DNA of 31,309 nucleotides from Asaia bogorensis. Its GTDB lineage: Bacteria > Pseudomonadota > Alphaproteobacteria > Acetobacterales > Acetobacteraceae. Of the stretch, positions 8,045-16,263 are shown piece after piece. The stretch spans positions 1 through 31,309 of the forward strand of contig CAMBXJ010000002.1 in NCBI GenBank assembly GCA_945871455.1, in the 5' to 3' direction. Under the pieces are notes generated by a model. The model was not told where the DNA came from and ran no database searches. It saw nothing but the letters and a program-made list of their open reading frames with translations. The position numbers and the translations under genes were made by a program. Position 1 is the first letter of the stretch; each line of letters starts with the position of its first letter.

Positions 8045-8974
8045 ATGCTCAGCCGTTTCGACATCACCGCCGCGGCGGCCCGCATATCCGGTTTCGTCCG
8101 CCACACCCCCGTACTCCGGACCACGCCCGGCGATCTGGGATGTTCGGCGCCCATCACCCTGAAATTGGAACTGCTGCAGCAAACCGGCAGTTTCAAACCC
8201 CGCGGCGCTTTCAACCGCATGCTCCTGGAGCGCTGCCCGACCGCGGGGGTGATTGCCGCCTCGGGCGGCAATCACGGGGCCGCTGTCGCCTATGCCGCAC
8301 GCGCCCTCTCGCTCACCGCTGAGATATTTGTCCCGGAGACGACCCCGGCCGCCAAATTGGCACGCATCAGCCACTATGGCGCGAGGGTGGTACAAGCCGG
8401 CGCCACCTATGCCGACGCGCTGGCCGCCTGCCGCGCGCGACAGGTGGAATCTGGAGCATTGGAGGTCCATGCCTACGATCATGCGGACGTGCTGGCTGGC
8501 CAGGGCACGGTGGGACGGGAGTTCGAGATGGATGCGCCGGACCTGACGCATGTCGTGGTCGCAACCGGCGGCGGCGGCCTAATCGGTGGGATCGCCGCCT
8601 GGTATGCTGGCAGCGCGAAGATCGTCAGTGTGGAACCTGAAAGTTGCCCGAGCCTGTACAACGCGTTGCAGGCCGGTCAACCTGTGGATTCGCCGGTTGG
8701 AGGCGTGGCCGCCGACAGCCTGGGAGCACGCCAGGTCGGGGGAATCATGTTCCCCATAGCGCGGGCCTTTATTCATCAGGCAGTACTGGTCCACGATACG
8801 GCAATCGCAGCGGCTCAGGGCCTGCTGTGGGAGAAATTCCGCATCATCGCAGAACCGGGCGGTGCTACCGCTCTCGCCGCGCTCCTGTCCGGGCGCTTCG
8901 TTCCCCCGGATGGTGCTCAGGTCGGTGTTCTGGTCTGTGGAGGCAACACCGATCCATCGAAAGTGGCATCATGA
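8045..8974 (+). CDS. PLP-dependent threonine/serine dehydratase family protein
   Basis: A 309-residue fold-type II PLP enzyme that should deaminate a hydroxy amino acid (threonine, serine or 3-hydroxyaspartate) to a 2-oxo acid plus ammonia. The PLP lysine is K51 in TGSFKPRGAFN. The substrate loop SGGNHG is at 73-78 and the phosphate-binding glycine loop TGGGGLIGG at 174-182. The length matches the catalytic domain alone; there is no ACT regulatory domain, so it resembles the catabolic or racemase-like branch rather than biosynthetic IlvA. The ATG at 8045 matches the start of homology; the long upstream extension of the frame is not conserved. The stop overlaps the start of the next gene (ATGA), so the two are co-translated. 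Confidence 0.9.
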   Translation: MLSRFDITAAAARISGFVRHTPVLRTTPGDLGCSAPITLKLELLQQTGSFKPRGAFNRMLLERCPTAGVIAASGGNHGAAVAYAARALSLTAEIFVPETTPAAKLARISHYGARVVQAGATYADALAACRARQVESGALEVHAYDHADVLAGQGTVGREFEMDAPDLTHVVVATGGGGLIGGIAAWYAGSAKIVSVEPESCPSLYNALQAGQPVDSPVGGVAADSLGARQVGGIMFPIARAFIHQAVLVHDTAIAAAQGLLWEKFRIIAEPGGATALAALLSGRFVPPDGAQVGVLVCGGNTDPSKVAS

Positions 8975-9768
8975 GCAACGGACCCGTTCTGCTGGAAATC
9001 GACCCTCGCGGCGTCGCGACCGCCACACTCAATCGACCGGAGGTGGGAAACGCCTATAACGCGGAATTGCTGGGCGCGCTGATCGGCGGGCTCGAAAGTC
9101 TCTCTCGGAACGATGCAGTGCGTTGTCTGGTGATCCGCGGGGCAGGAAAGCATTTTCAGGCGGGAGCGGATATTCGGTGGCTGGGTCAGGTCGCGCATTA
9201 CCCCCCGGCAGAGAATTTCGAGGCGTCGCTGGCCACAACGCGCGCCATGCAATTGCTGAACGAATTTCCCAAGCCGACGATCGCCCTGGTGCACGGCGCG
9301 TGCTTTGGCGGTGGTGTGGGGATTGTCTGCTGCGTCGATGTTGCGTTCGCAACGCCCGACTCGCAATTTGGGATTACGGAAGTGCGCGTTGGCGTCGCGC
9401 CGACTCCCATCTCCACGCACATGGTCAACGCAATCGGTTTACGACACACACGCCGCTATGCGCTGACTGGGGAGCGGTTCGATGCCAAAGAGGCCGAACG
9501 GATCGGGCTGGTGCATGAGGTGGTCGAGGCGGCGGAGATGGAAGCGAAGCTCGCCACTGTCCTGGATGCCATTTTCCTGAGCGGCCCGAACGCGATCGCC
9601 ATGACGAAACGCAGTTTCCTGGGCGCCAACAATCTGCTGCTGGACGAGCGGCAAGTGGCGATGCTGTCGCATGAGGGATGGACCCAACGCTATTCGCCGG
9701 AGGGCCACGAGGGCACGACCGCATTTCGGGAAAAGCGCAAGCCGAGTTGGTATGTCTCCGGTGTCTAG
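8971..9768 (+). CDS. Enoyl-CoA hydratase/isomerase family protein
   Basis: A 265-residue crotonase-fold protein acting on an acyl-CoA. The oxyanion hole is formed by GKHFQAGADIRWL (59-71) and GACFGGGVGIV (109-119). The acid/base glutamate corresponding to rat Glu164 is present (E137 in GITEVRVGV), but the position of Glu144 is glycine (GGGVG). The combination GGGVGIV with SQFGITEVRVGVAP..IS resembles the methylglutaconyl-CoA hydratase and isohexenylglutaconyl-CoA hydratase branch (LiuC/AtuE), where this glycine pattern is also found; that assignment is from memory. No other leucine or terpene catabolism gene is nearby. It overlaps the dehydratase by four bases and ends in the convergent gap before chvG. 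Confidence 0.92.
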   Translation: MSNGPVLLEIDPRGVATATLNRPEVGNAYNAELLGALIGGLESLSRNDAVRCLVIRGAGKHFQAGADIRWLGQVAHYPPAENFEASLATTRAMQLLNEFPKPTIALVHGACFGGGVGIVCCVDVAFATPDSQFGITEVRVGVAPTPISTHMVNAIGLRHTRRYALTGERFDAKEAERIGLVHEVVEAAEMEAKLATVLDAIFLSGPNAIAMTKRSFLGANNLLLDERQVAMLSHEGWTQRYSPEGHEGTTAFREKRKPSWYVSGV

Positions 9769-9830
9769 GAAGAAAGTGGTGTGGCGCATGTGACTCGTCG
9801 CACCGCACGGGACGTCTTTCGTCCAGGGTG

Positions 9831-9850
9831 GTCACCGGAACGCCGGTGGC
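9831..9850. terminator. Hairpin between convergent genes, possible bidirectional terminator
   Basis: CACCGG at 9833-9838 pairs with CCGGTG at 9843-9848 around the loop AACG; a G-T and a G-C pair extend the stem to eight. It lies between the convergent ends of the enoyl-CoA hydratase gene and chvG. There is no T-run, so it is a candidate only. Confidence 0.4.
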
Positions 9851-9907
9851 GAACCAAATCCCCGACAGTTCCCCGCGGGCCAGGCGGGTAGGCTCGATCG
9901 CCTCTGT

Positions 9908-11584
9908 TCACGCGTGTGGAAGGCGCACCACAAATCGAGCGCCCGTTGTCTTCCCGCTGGCATCCTTACGGTTCTCCACCGAGATCTGGCCACGCAAGGC
10001 CTCAACGATCTGCCGGCTGATCGAAAGACCCAGCCCGGAGTGTTGCCCGAATTTCTCTCCCTTGGGGCGTTCGGAATAAAATCGGTCGAAAATATGCTCA
10101 AGATTGGCTTCCGGGATGCCCGGCCCGTCGTCCTCGACGCTCAATTCGACGATTCCACCCTGTTCGCGAACACGCACCAGGATACGCCCGCGCGGAGGGC
10201 TGAAGGACTGGGCGTTGCCGATCAGGTTGCGCAACACCTGAACGAGGCGGTCCTCGACGGCCCATACGGCGACCTCGCCCGACGGTGCGACGACTTCCAG
10301 CTTCGGATCGTTCTCCGCGTCGCGCGTGGCCTCGTCCAACTCCGCCAAAGTGCGTAAAATCGGCACGACATCGACCCGTTCGGTGGTCACACGCGATAAT
10401 TCGGCATCCAGCCGGGATGCATCGCTCACGTCGCTGATCAGCCGGTCCATCCGCATCACGTCCTGACCGATGATCGCCAGAAGCTGACGCTGGCGGGCGG
10501 GATCCTCGATGCGACGCAGGGTTTCAATGGCGCTGCGGATGGATGTCAGGGGATTCTTGATCTCGTGCGCCACATCGGCGGCGAACCGCTCGATGGCATC
10601 CATCCGCGCCCAAAGTGCGGTCGCCGAATCGGCCAAAGCCGTCGCCAGCGTACCTACTTCGTCTCTGCGGGCCAGCAGGGATGCCGGCACGCTGCCAGTA
10701 CGGCCCTGACCCTCACGCATGTCGGCGGCCACGCCGGCCAGGCGCAGGATCGGTCGGGCGATGGTGAGCGAGAGATACCAGGACAACAGCACGGTCAGCG
10801 CCAGCGCCATGCCGAACAGCGCCAGGATCGAGACCCGTACGGTAAACAGACTGGCGTCAACCTCCCGCGCCTCTCGCGTCAGGGAGATGATACCGACGGT
10901 CCGGCGGTCGCGCTCCACCGGGACCGCGACGGTGACCAACAGGCGGTTGTCCCGCGTGCGGCGGATGTAAGGTGGCGTCTCGCGGCTCTGATTGGAGCTA
11001 TTAAGCCGCAACTCCTCCTTCACGTCGGGTTGCCAGTCAGCGGATCCGCCGCCAGCCGCCATATCGACCAGCAAGACCGGGCGCTTATGCGGGAGAAACT
11101 CCATGACCCAATCATAGATGGTTCCAATCCATCCCAGGATCGGGCCATGGTCGAGCGGCGGTGGAAGGGGATCGGTGGTGACGGTTCCACCTGGCCCTTC
11201 CCGTATGCGGGAATCGGCCATGATCGAACCGTCCGGCGCATAGAGCTTAGCCTGGGCGTCCGGGGTCGGCTCCGTCAGGCGACGCAGCAGGGAACGGGCG
11301 ACTTCCGGCACCAGCCGCGGGTTCTCCGGATCGGTGGTGCGCACCGCGCTTTCACCCAAAGCGCCAGCGAACACGCGCGCCTGCTCCCGCAGGGCGCCCA
11401 CCTGCGCTTCCAGGAGGCCGTTCTGGTATTGGTCGAGATACAGCAATGCCACAACGAGCAGCGCCAGTGGCAATGCGTTGACAAGCAGAATCCGCCGCAG
11501 CAGCGGCGACACCCAGCGCTGGCGAAACCGCGTGCGCGTGGCCGTCGGCGGAACCAGACGAGCCGACTCGGTGCCGTCGGGCAC
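9908..11584 (-). CDS. chvG: Sensor histidine kinase ChvG/ExoS family
   Basis: A 558-residue membrane sensor kinase. Transmembrane helix 1 is near residues 31-50, followed by a periplasmic domain of about 200 residues, helix 2 near 251-271, and a HAMP domain. The dimerisation box FAADVAHEIKNPLTS carries the phosphorylated H340. The ATPase domain has the N box LRNLIGNA (451-458), G1 DDGPGIP (485-491) and G2 SGLGLSI (516-522). In Agrobacterium, Sinorhizobium and Brucella this kinase responds to acid or envelope stress and works with ChvI. The start is GTG at 11584, directly after the chvI stop codon, with AAGGAG six bases upstream, so the unusual start is well supported. chvI and chvG form one operon. 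Confidence 0.95.
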   Translation of the reverse strand: MPDGTESARLVPPTATRTRFRQRWVSPLLRRILLVNALPLALLVVALLYLDQYQNGLLEAQVGALREQARVFAGALGESAVRTTDPENPRLVPEVARSLLRRLTEPTPDAQAKLYAPDGSIMADSRIREGPGGTVTTDPLPPPLDHGPILGWIGTIYDWVMEFLPHKRPVLLVDMAAGGGSADWQPDVKEELRLNSSNQSRETPPYIRRTRDNRLLVTVAVPVERDRRTVGIISLTREAREVDASLFTVRVSILALFGMALALTVLLSWYLSLTIARPILRLAGVAADMREGQGRTGSVPASLLARRDEVGTLATALADSATALWARMDAIERFAADVAHEIKNPLTSIRSAIETLRRIEDPARQRQLLAIIGQDVMRMDRLISDVSDASRLDAELSRVTTERVDVVPILRTLAELDEATRDAENDPKLEVVAPSGEVAVWAVEDRLVQVLRNLIGNAQSFSPPRGRILVRVREQGGIVELSVEDDGPGIPEANLEHIFDRFYSERPKGEKFGQHSGLGLSISRQIVEALRGQISVENRKDASGKTTGARFVVRLPHA

Positions 11585-12313
11585 TCAATGCTCCTTGTAG
11601 CGATAGCCGATGCCGTACAGCGTCTCGATATGGTTGAAGCTGTCATCCCCGGTGCGGAACTTCTTGCGGATGCGTTTGATGTGGCTGTCGATGGTACGAT
11701 CATCCACGTAGATATTGTCGCCATAAGCGGCGTCGATCAATTGGTCGCGGCTTTTCACCATGCCCGGACGCGCCGCCAGGGCCTTCACCAGCAGGAATTC
11801 CGTGACGGTGAGTTGAATATCCTGACCGCGCCATAGGCACTGGTGTTTGGTGTCGTCCAGCACCAGGTCCCCGCGCGTCATGACACCGCCGGGCGACGCC
11901 CCTGACCCCTCGGCACGTCCGACCTCATTGCGGCGGAGCAAAGCGCGGATGCGCTCGATCAGGAGACGCTGGCTGAATGGCTTGGTAATGTAGTCGTCGG
12001 CTCCCAACCGCAGGCCCATCAATTCATCCACTTCCTCATCCTTCGAGGTCAGGAAGATCACCGGGATTGAGCTGCGCTGGCGAAGCCGTTGCAGCAGTTC
12101 CATGCCATCCATGCGAGGCATCTTGATATCCAGCACGGCCAGATCGACCGGGCGCGCCGTCATTCCCTGCAACGCGCTCTCGCCGTCCGTATAGGTTCGG
12201 ACCTGGAATCCTTCCTGTTCCAGGGTCATGGACACACTGGTGAGAATATTCCTGTCATCGTCGACCAGAGCGATCGTCTGTTTCACCGAACTGTCCCTTG
12301 GGGCTACGGTCAT
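11585..12313 (-). CDS. chvI: Response regulator ChvI, OmpR family
   Basis: A 242-residue DNA-binding response regulator and the expected partner of ChvG. The receiver domain has the acidic pocket DDD (about 18-20), phosphoacceptor D62 in [11 protein letters not shown], and K111 in TKPF. A winged-helix domain follows, with [15 protein letters not shown] and [13 protein letters not shown] near the end. The ATG at 12313 is preferred, with GGAG and a six-base spacer upstream; the open frame continues to 12376 without conserved sequence. The gene is first in the minus-strand pair and is divergent from the HugZ-like gene. In relatives ChvI controls envelope, acid-stress and polysaccharide genes. 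Confidence 0.95.
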   Translation of the reverse strand: MTVAPRDSSVKQTIALVDDDRNILTSVSMTLEQEGFQVRTYTDGESALQGMTARPVDLAVLDIKMPRMDGMELLQRLRQRSSIPVIFLTSKDEEVDELMGLRLGADDYITKPFSQRLLIERIRALLRRNEVGRAEGSGASPGGVMTRGDLVLDDTKHQCLWRGQDIQLTVTEFLLVKALAARPGMVKSRDQLIDAAYGDNIYVDDRTIDSHIKRIRKKFRTGDDSFNHIETLYGIGYRYKEH

Positions 12314-12430
12314 GGGGTGCTCCGTTGCTCTAACCTGAGTGGCTTTGGCCAATATCGGTCGCCCGATTCCTGCCATGGGATCATGTTGGCAGCCAATTGT
12401 GGCACATTGCGGACGGGAGGTGAACGAAAG
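12314..12430. promoter_or_regulatory. Divergent promoter region between chvI and the HugZ-like gene
   Basis: This 117-bp region separates two divergent genes and must contain their promoters. It includes an inverted repeat, TGCCA at 12371-12375 and TGGCA at 12387-12391, around 11 bases, which could bind a regulator. No -35/-10 pair stands out. Confidence 0.4.
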
Positions 12431-13165
12431 ATGGCAACCAGTGAAGAACTTGACCAGACTTTATCACCGGCGCGGGAGGCTCGGAATTTGCTCCGGGCCA
12501 CCCGGGTGGGAACGCTGGCAACGGCGGTGCGCGACGAGGGACGCCAAGGCCAGCCGTTTGCGTCACTTGTGACACCGGCATGCTCGCCGGACCTGTCAAT
12601 CTTGCTGTATCTGTCCGATCTGTCGGAGCACACGCGCCATTTGATGGCCGATCCACGCTGTTCGGTGTTGGTGACCGGAGCGCCGACCTCCGCAAATCCG
12701 CAAACCGCTCCACGGGTAACCGTGACTGGGTTGGCGGAGACGTCAGACGATCCCGCAATGAAGGCGAGATTCCTGGCCGTGCATCCATATGCTTCGCTGT
12801 ATGCGGACTTCGCGGACTTCAGAATCTGGCGCATACGCCTGATGGGCGCATTGTTTATCGGAGGTTTCGCGCGTGCCGTGCGCCTGAAGGTCGGCGACCT
12901 GCTACCTGACGCTGCTCCGGTGGGGGCGATCGCCGCGGCGGAAGCTGCGATAATCCATCACTGCAACCAGCATGACTCCGACGTGCTATCGGCGATCGCG
13001 GGCAAGCCTGGCGATTGGCGTATGGTAACCGTCGACGTGGACGGATGTGATCTGGCATCAGGTGATCAGGTCATCCGTGTCCCATGGTCAAAGCCAGCCA
13101 TAGATGCCGGTGCCGTCAGGACTGAACTCGTGCGTCTAAGTGCAGCAGCCAATGGAGTAGGTTGA
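12431..13165 (+). CDS. HugZ-like pyridoxamine 5'-phosphate oxidase-fold protein with DUF2470 domain
   Basis: A 244-residue protein of the HugZ/heme-utilisation group. Residues 10-150 are the split-barrel flavin-binding fold ([53 protein letters not shown]). Residues 165-240 are the C-terminal DUF2470-type domain, seen in [17 protein letters not shown]. HugZ proteins bind and degrade haem in some bacteria, but many members are uncharacterised, so haem oxygenase activity is an inference. The ATG at 12431 has GGGAGGTG with an eight-base spacer. The long frame opening upstream runs through the chvI promoter and is not part of the gene. It stands alone and is divergent from chvI. Confidence 0.9.
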   Translation: MATSEELDQTLSPAREARNLLRATRVGTLATAVRDEGRQGQPFASLVTPACSPDLSILLYLSDLSEHTRHLMADPRCSVLVTGAPTSANPQTAPRVTVTGLAETSDDPAMKARFLAVHPYASLYADFADFRIWRIRLMGALFIGGFARAVRLKVGDLLPDAAPVGAIAAAEAAIIHHCNQHDSDVLSAIAGKPGDWRMVTVDVDGCDLASGDQVIRVPWSKPAIDAGAVRTELVRLSAAANGVG

Positions 13166-13837
13166 CGCGCGTGGCATAAAATGTCGGCCGACGCTGTCAG
13201 AGCGGTCCAGGGAACCCACCATTTGGAGCGGCATCATGAAGCGTTGCCAGGATTCGCTCTTCAGGCGACCCAAGGGACTGAGCTGGATCGCGCTCAAGGT
13301 CGACGGGCGCCCGGAACGCCGCGCTGATCCCGTTACGGAAATGTCGCCGCCACCTTCAAGAACGCTCCCGCGGATCGGGCGCGGTGAGAAAGGGCAAATG
13401 CCCGACGGGGGCGGTTGCGACTTATCGTAGCGGGTTTGGGGAGTCTGACGATTGGTAGCACGCAACCATCTCACGGTCCGCGGCATAAAGCATCGCCATG
13501 TCCACGGGTGTGGTGGTCCATCCGCACCACTCACGTCTATATGCCATCAAGGCAAATGGGTCGTCGACGTTGTCGGGCGCGGCTTGTCGCCGTAGTTCAG
13601 CGCGAGCGGACTGGGATATCGCGCCAGATTTGCTAGGTTGTTCCGCATGAACGATATCACGTATTGGGTCCAAGGTGGCGGACATATGAAGGTGAGGGTA
13701 GTAGGTGTCATTCGCATTGTCGGCAATATCCGCGAAATTCCGTATGTTGGCGGCGCCAAAGCCTCCCTTCGCTCACCATTCCCTTGCCACACGGGACATC
13801 GACCGTCTGCTCGCGTAGCCTTGAGAAGTTTGCGCAC
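13166..13837. other. Gene-poor stretch, possibly decayed sequence
   Basis: In this 672-bp stretch I find no frame with recognisable family resemblance. A 64-residue plus-strand frame at 13236-13430 has a plausible GGAG site seven bases before its ATG, and an 87-residue minus-strand frame lies at 13422-13685, but neither resembles a protein I know. Base composition drops towards the 3' side, leading into the next gene. A perfect 10-base palindrome GTCGGCCGAC lies near 13182. The stretch could be a degraded gene or foreign sequence. Confidence 0.5.
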
Positions 13838-14821
13838 ATGACCCAGCCCTCGCCTCCTGTGCTACCGCCAGAGTTCGAAGTTGCACTTGATCCGCCCGAT
13901 CTGAGCCGCTGGACCGCGGGAAATACCGGTATCCCCGGCGTTACGTCATTGGATTCAGGAAGAGCCGGCCCACATGTCGCGCTCTTCGCCCTAACACATG
14001 GCAACGAGTTCGCGGGCGCGATCGCGCTTGATCGTCTACTGCGCGCAAATTTCACACCGGTGATTGGGCGCCTGACCGTTGGGTTTATCAATTTGGCGGC
14101 ATTCGGCCGGTTCGATCCTGGCGACCCAACCGCGTCCCGGTTCATCGACGAAGACCTGAACCGAGTCTGGGATGAGGCCTTGCTGGACGGCCCCCGCCAT
14201 TCGATTGAGTTGGATCGCGCGAGGGAAATTCGCCCCTTGATCGATACTGTCGATGTACTGCTGGACCTCCATTCCATGCTATGGCCATCCTGCCCTCTGA
14301 ATTTATGCGGGAGTGCAGAAAAAGGGCGGCGTTTGGCTCAGGGAATCGGTGCGCCGGAACTGGTTGTCGCTGATCGTGGGCACATAAATGGTAGGCGAAT
14401 TATAGACTATACCCGCTTCACCGACCCTGAAACTCTATGCGTCGCGAATTTGGTGGAAGCCGGACAGCACTGGTCGGGCGCGACCGTTGCGAGTTCGCTG
14501 GACAGTATAGCGGGTCTCTTGAGGTTGCTCGGGCTGGCAGGGCCGCGACACACAATGCTACCCAATCCGGCCCAGGTAAGACCCAGATGCGCGACTGTTA
14601 CTGCCACGATCACAGCCGCGACCGCAAATTTCCATTTCATGCAACCATTTAAGGGGGGAGATATCATTCGGGCTCGCAATACGCTGATTGCTCAGGATGG
14701 AGACGCCGAGATACGCACTCCGTACGATGATTGCCTGCTAGTGATGCCGAGCTTGCGACCAAGCAAAGGACACACGGCGGTACGACTGGGCAGGTTCGAG
14801 GTAACTGCTCAACCCGCCTGA
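13838..14821 (+). CDS. M14-type succinylglutamate desuccinylase/aspartoacylase family protein
   Basis: A 327-residue zinc-dependent deacylase that should remove an acyl group from an N-acyl amino acid. The zinc ligands are H54 and E57 in THGNEFAG and H145 in DLHSM. DEDLNRVW (about 105-111, R109) matches the substrate-binding motif, and LVEAGQHW carries the likely catalytic glutamate. The C-terminal part forms the usual beta domain. The true substrate cannot be read. The ATG at 13838 follows GAGAAG and begins the homologous part. The gene uses more AT-rich codons (ATA, TTA, GTA, CGA) than its neighbours, and both flanks look non-coding, which suggests a different origin from the surrounding genes. 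Confidence 0.88.
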   Translation: MTQPSPPVLPPEFEVALDPPDLSRWTAGNTGIPGVTSLDSGRAGPHVALFALTHGNEFAGAIALDRLLRANFTPVIGRLTVGFINLAAFGRFDPGDPTASRFIDEDLNRVWDEALLDGPRHSIELDRAREIRPLIDTVDVLLDLHSMLWPSCPLNLCGSAEKGRRLAQGIGAPELVVADRGHINGRRIIDYTRFTDPETLCVANLVEAGQHWSGATVASSLDSIAGLLRLLGLAGPRHTMLPNPAQVRPRCATVTATITAATANFHFMQPFKGGDIIRARNTLIAQDGDAEIRTPYDDCLLVMPSLRPSKGHTAVRLGRFEVTAQPA

Positions 14822-15314
14822 AGCACGGACCCGCCGCGTAGCACATCGAGAATTGCCTGATACGCATTGGTGGGGCGCCGCGCGGCGGTGCCGATGACCG
14901 ATCGGACCCCTGCAAACATTGGTGTCCGGGTGCAACGATGCTGGCGCCCAGGAAGGCGTGGAAGTATTCCGTGCCGCCGTCGGCGGTCCAGTACCCCGTT
15001 GGTCTCGACCGCATCGACGAACAACCTGTCGAATGCCGACCCAGCAGTTCTCAATGCGGACGAATCGCAATCGCAATTTACGTCCGCCAATCGGCGATGG
15101 GGTCGCTGAGTCCGATCCGCCACAGTCCGCCGACAATCGTCATGGACTCCCAGATAGGGGATTCTCAGGCGGGCCTGTCTGCGATTCAAGGTCCATTTGC
15201 AACGCCTCGAATCCCTCCACGGTCACCTGCGCCAATGCTGCGAAAGCTTCCCCGACAAGCGCCGGGGGATCAACAGGACGTATCCGATCGCCGATATCGG
15301 CATGGCGGCGCCTC
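14822..15314 (-). pseudogene. Possible multi-frame remnant of an unidentified gene
   Basis: No intact gene spans this 493-bp stretch, but on the minus strand protein-like segments lie in different frames one after another. One frame carries VGEAFAALAQVTVEGFEAL (about 15200-15260). Another has SAFDRLFVDAVETNG (about 14998-15045). A third has GYWTADGGTEYFHAFLGAS (about 14942-15000). The frame of the second resumes with MFAGVRSVIGTAARRPTNAY and stops at 14823-14821 or close by. Read together they would make a protein interrupted by at least two frameshifts and stop codons. I do not recognise the family. It lies directly downstream of the luciferase-like gene. Alternatively it is non-coding and the segments are chance. 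Confidence 0.3.
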
Positions 15315-16259
15315 CTACCACCCCATCGACGATCGCATCCGCGCAACCGTGTCCATCTGCCGCTCATGCTCACCAGCAAAACGCAGCATCAGATGGCTGG
15401 CACCTGCCTTCGCATAACCGGTCAACCACTCGGCCAATCCAGCCGCCGGACCGGCGTAGCAAGCCTGTCGGCGCCGCAGCAGCGCGGCAGGCTGGCTGTA
15501 ATAGCGCTCCAGGAAGTCGTTCAACCGAGCGTCGGCCGCGTCGGCATCATCATCCAGCGCAACGGTCAGATACATCTCCCCGGTCAGCCGATCCGCGTCC
15601 CGACCGGCCGCCCGCGCGGTTTCCTTGATCCCCGCCCATTGAACCGCAAAGGTTGCAGCATCGGGCGCAATCGGGAACCAACCATCGAACCATTTTCCCG
15701 CGCGGTCCAGGCTGGATTGCAGATTGCCGCCAATCCAGATGGGTGGGCCCTCGGGCCGGTAGGGAGTCGGAGCCAGCACCCCACCCTTCACCTGCCAACG
15801 CCCATCCCAATCCACAGCCTCTCCCGTCCAAAGCGCTCGGCTTAGCCGCAGACCTTCCATCATGCGGCCAACCCGTTTCTCGAACGGCACCCCTGCGGCG
15901 GCGAATTCCGCCCGGATGCTCGGCGCGTCGGCGGCAATGCCAACACCCAGGATCAAACGCCCCTCGCTGACCTGGTCCAACGTCGCGATCTGATGCGCCA
16001 GCACCACCGGATTGCGCAGCGCTGGCAACAGCACCGCGGTGCCGATCTGGACCCGAGGCACCCGACCGGCCACACCCGCCAGCAACGTCAGCGGATCGTG
16101 GCGAGGACGGGCCAGCAACGAATCACCAACCCAGATCGAGTCGAATCCCAGCGCCTCTGCCCGGGCCGCTAGGTCCAGCAGCGGTTTCGCTTCCGGTCGT
16201 CCCTCCATGATCTGCTCGCGGGTGGGCAGCAGGTAGCCGAGTTTGATCGGGCCGGGCAT
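15315..16259 (-). CDS. LLM class flavin-dependent oxidoreductase (luciferase-like), copy 1
   Basis: A 314-residue bacterial-luciferase-fold monooxygenase using FMN or F420 and an oxidisable organic substrate. Features are IKLGYLLPTREQ at the start, ARAEALGFDSIWVGDSL (32-49), IGTAVLLPALRNPVVLAHQIATLDQVSEGRLILGVG (about 93-128) and IWIGGNLQSSLDRAGKWFDGWFP (about 193-215). The substrate and cofactor cannot be fixed from sequence. The ATG at 16259 lies four bases after the stop of the second luciferase-like gene, so the two are one operon. Despite that they share only the general fold, so they are probably not a recent duplication. Confidence 0.92.
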   Translation of the reverse strand: MPGPIKLGYLLPTREQIMEGRPEAKPLLDLAARAEALGFDSIWVGDSLLARPRHDPLTLLAGVAGRVPRVQIGTAVLLPALRNPVVLAHQIATLDQVSEGRLILGVGIAADAPSIRAEFAAAGVPFEKRVGRMMEGLRLSRALWTGEAVDWDGRWQVKGGVLAPTPYRPEGPPIWIGGNLQSSLDRAGKWFDGWFPIAPDAATFAVQWAGIKETARAAGRDADRLTGEMYLTVALDDDADAADARLNDFLERYYSQPAALLRRRQACYAGPAAGLAEWLTGYAKAGASHLMLRFAGEHERQMDTVARMRSSMGW

Positions 16260-16263
16260 GGGT

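Noticed and set aside
10565..11836. Long plus-strand open frame opposite chvG and the end of chvI
   Set aside because: Arginine/glutamine-rich product without motifs; chvG and chvI on the other strand are fully supported.
13236..13430. Possible 64-residue plus-strand gene with a GGAG site before its ATG
   Set aside because: No family resemblance, arginine-rich, and a single good-looking binding site is expected by chance.
13422..13685. Possible 87-residue minus-strand gene
   Set aside because: No known motif or convincing ribosome binding site; recorded as part of the gene-poor stretch.
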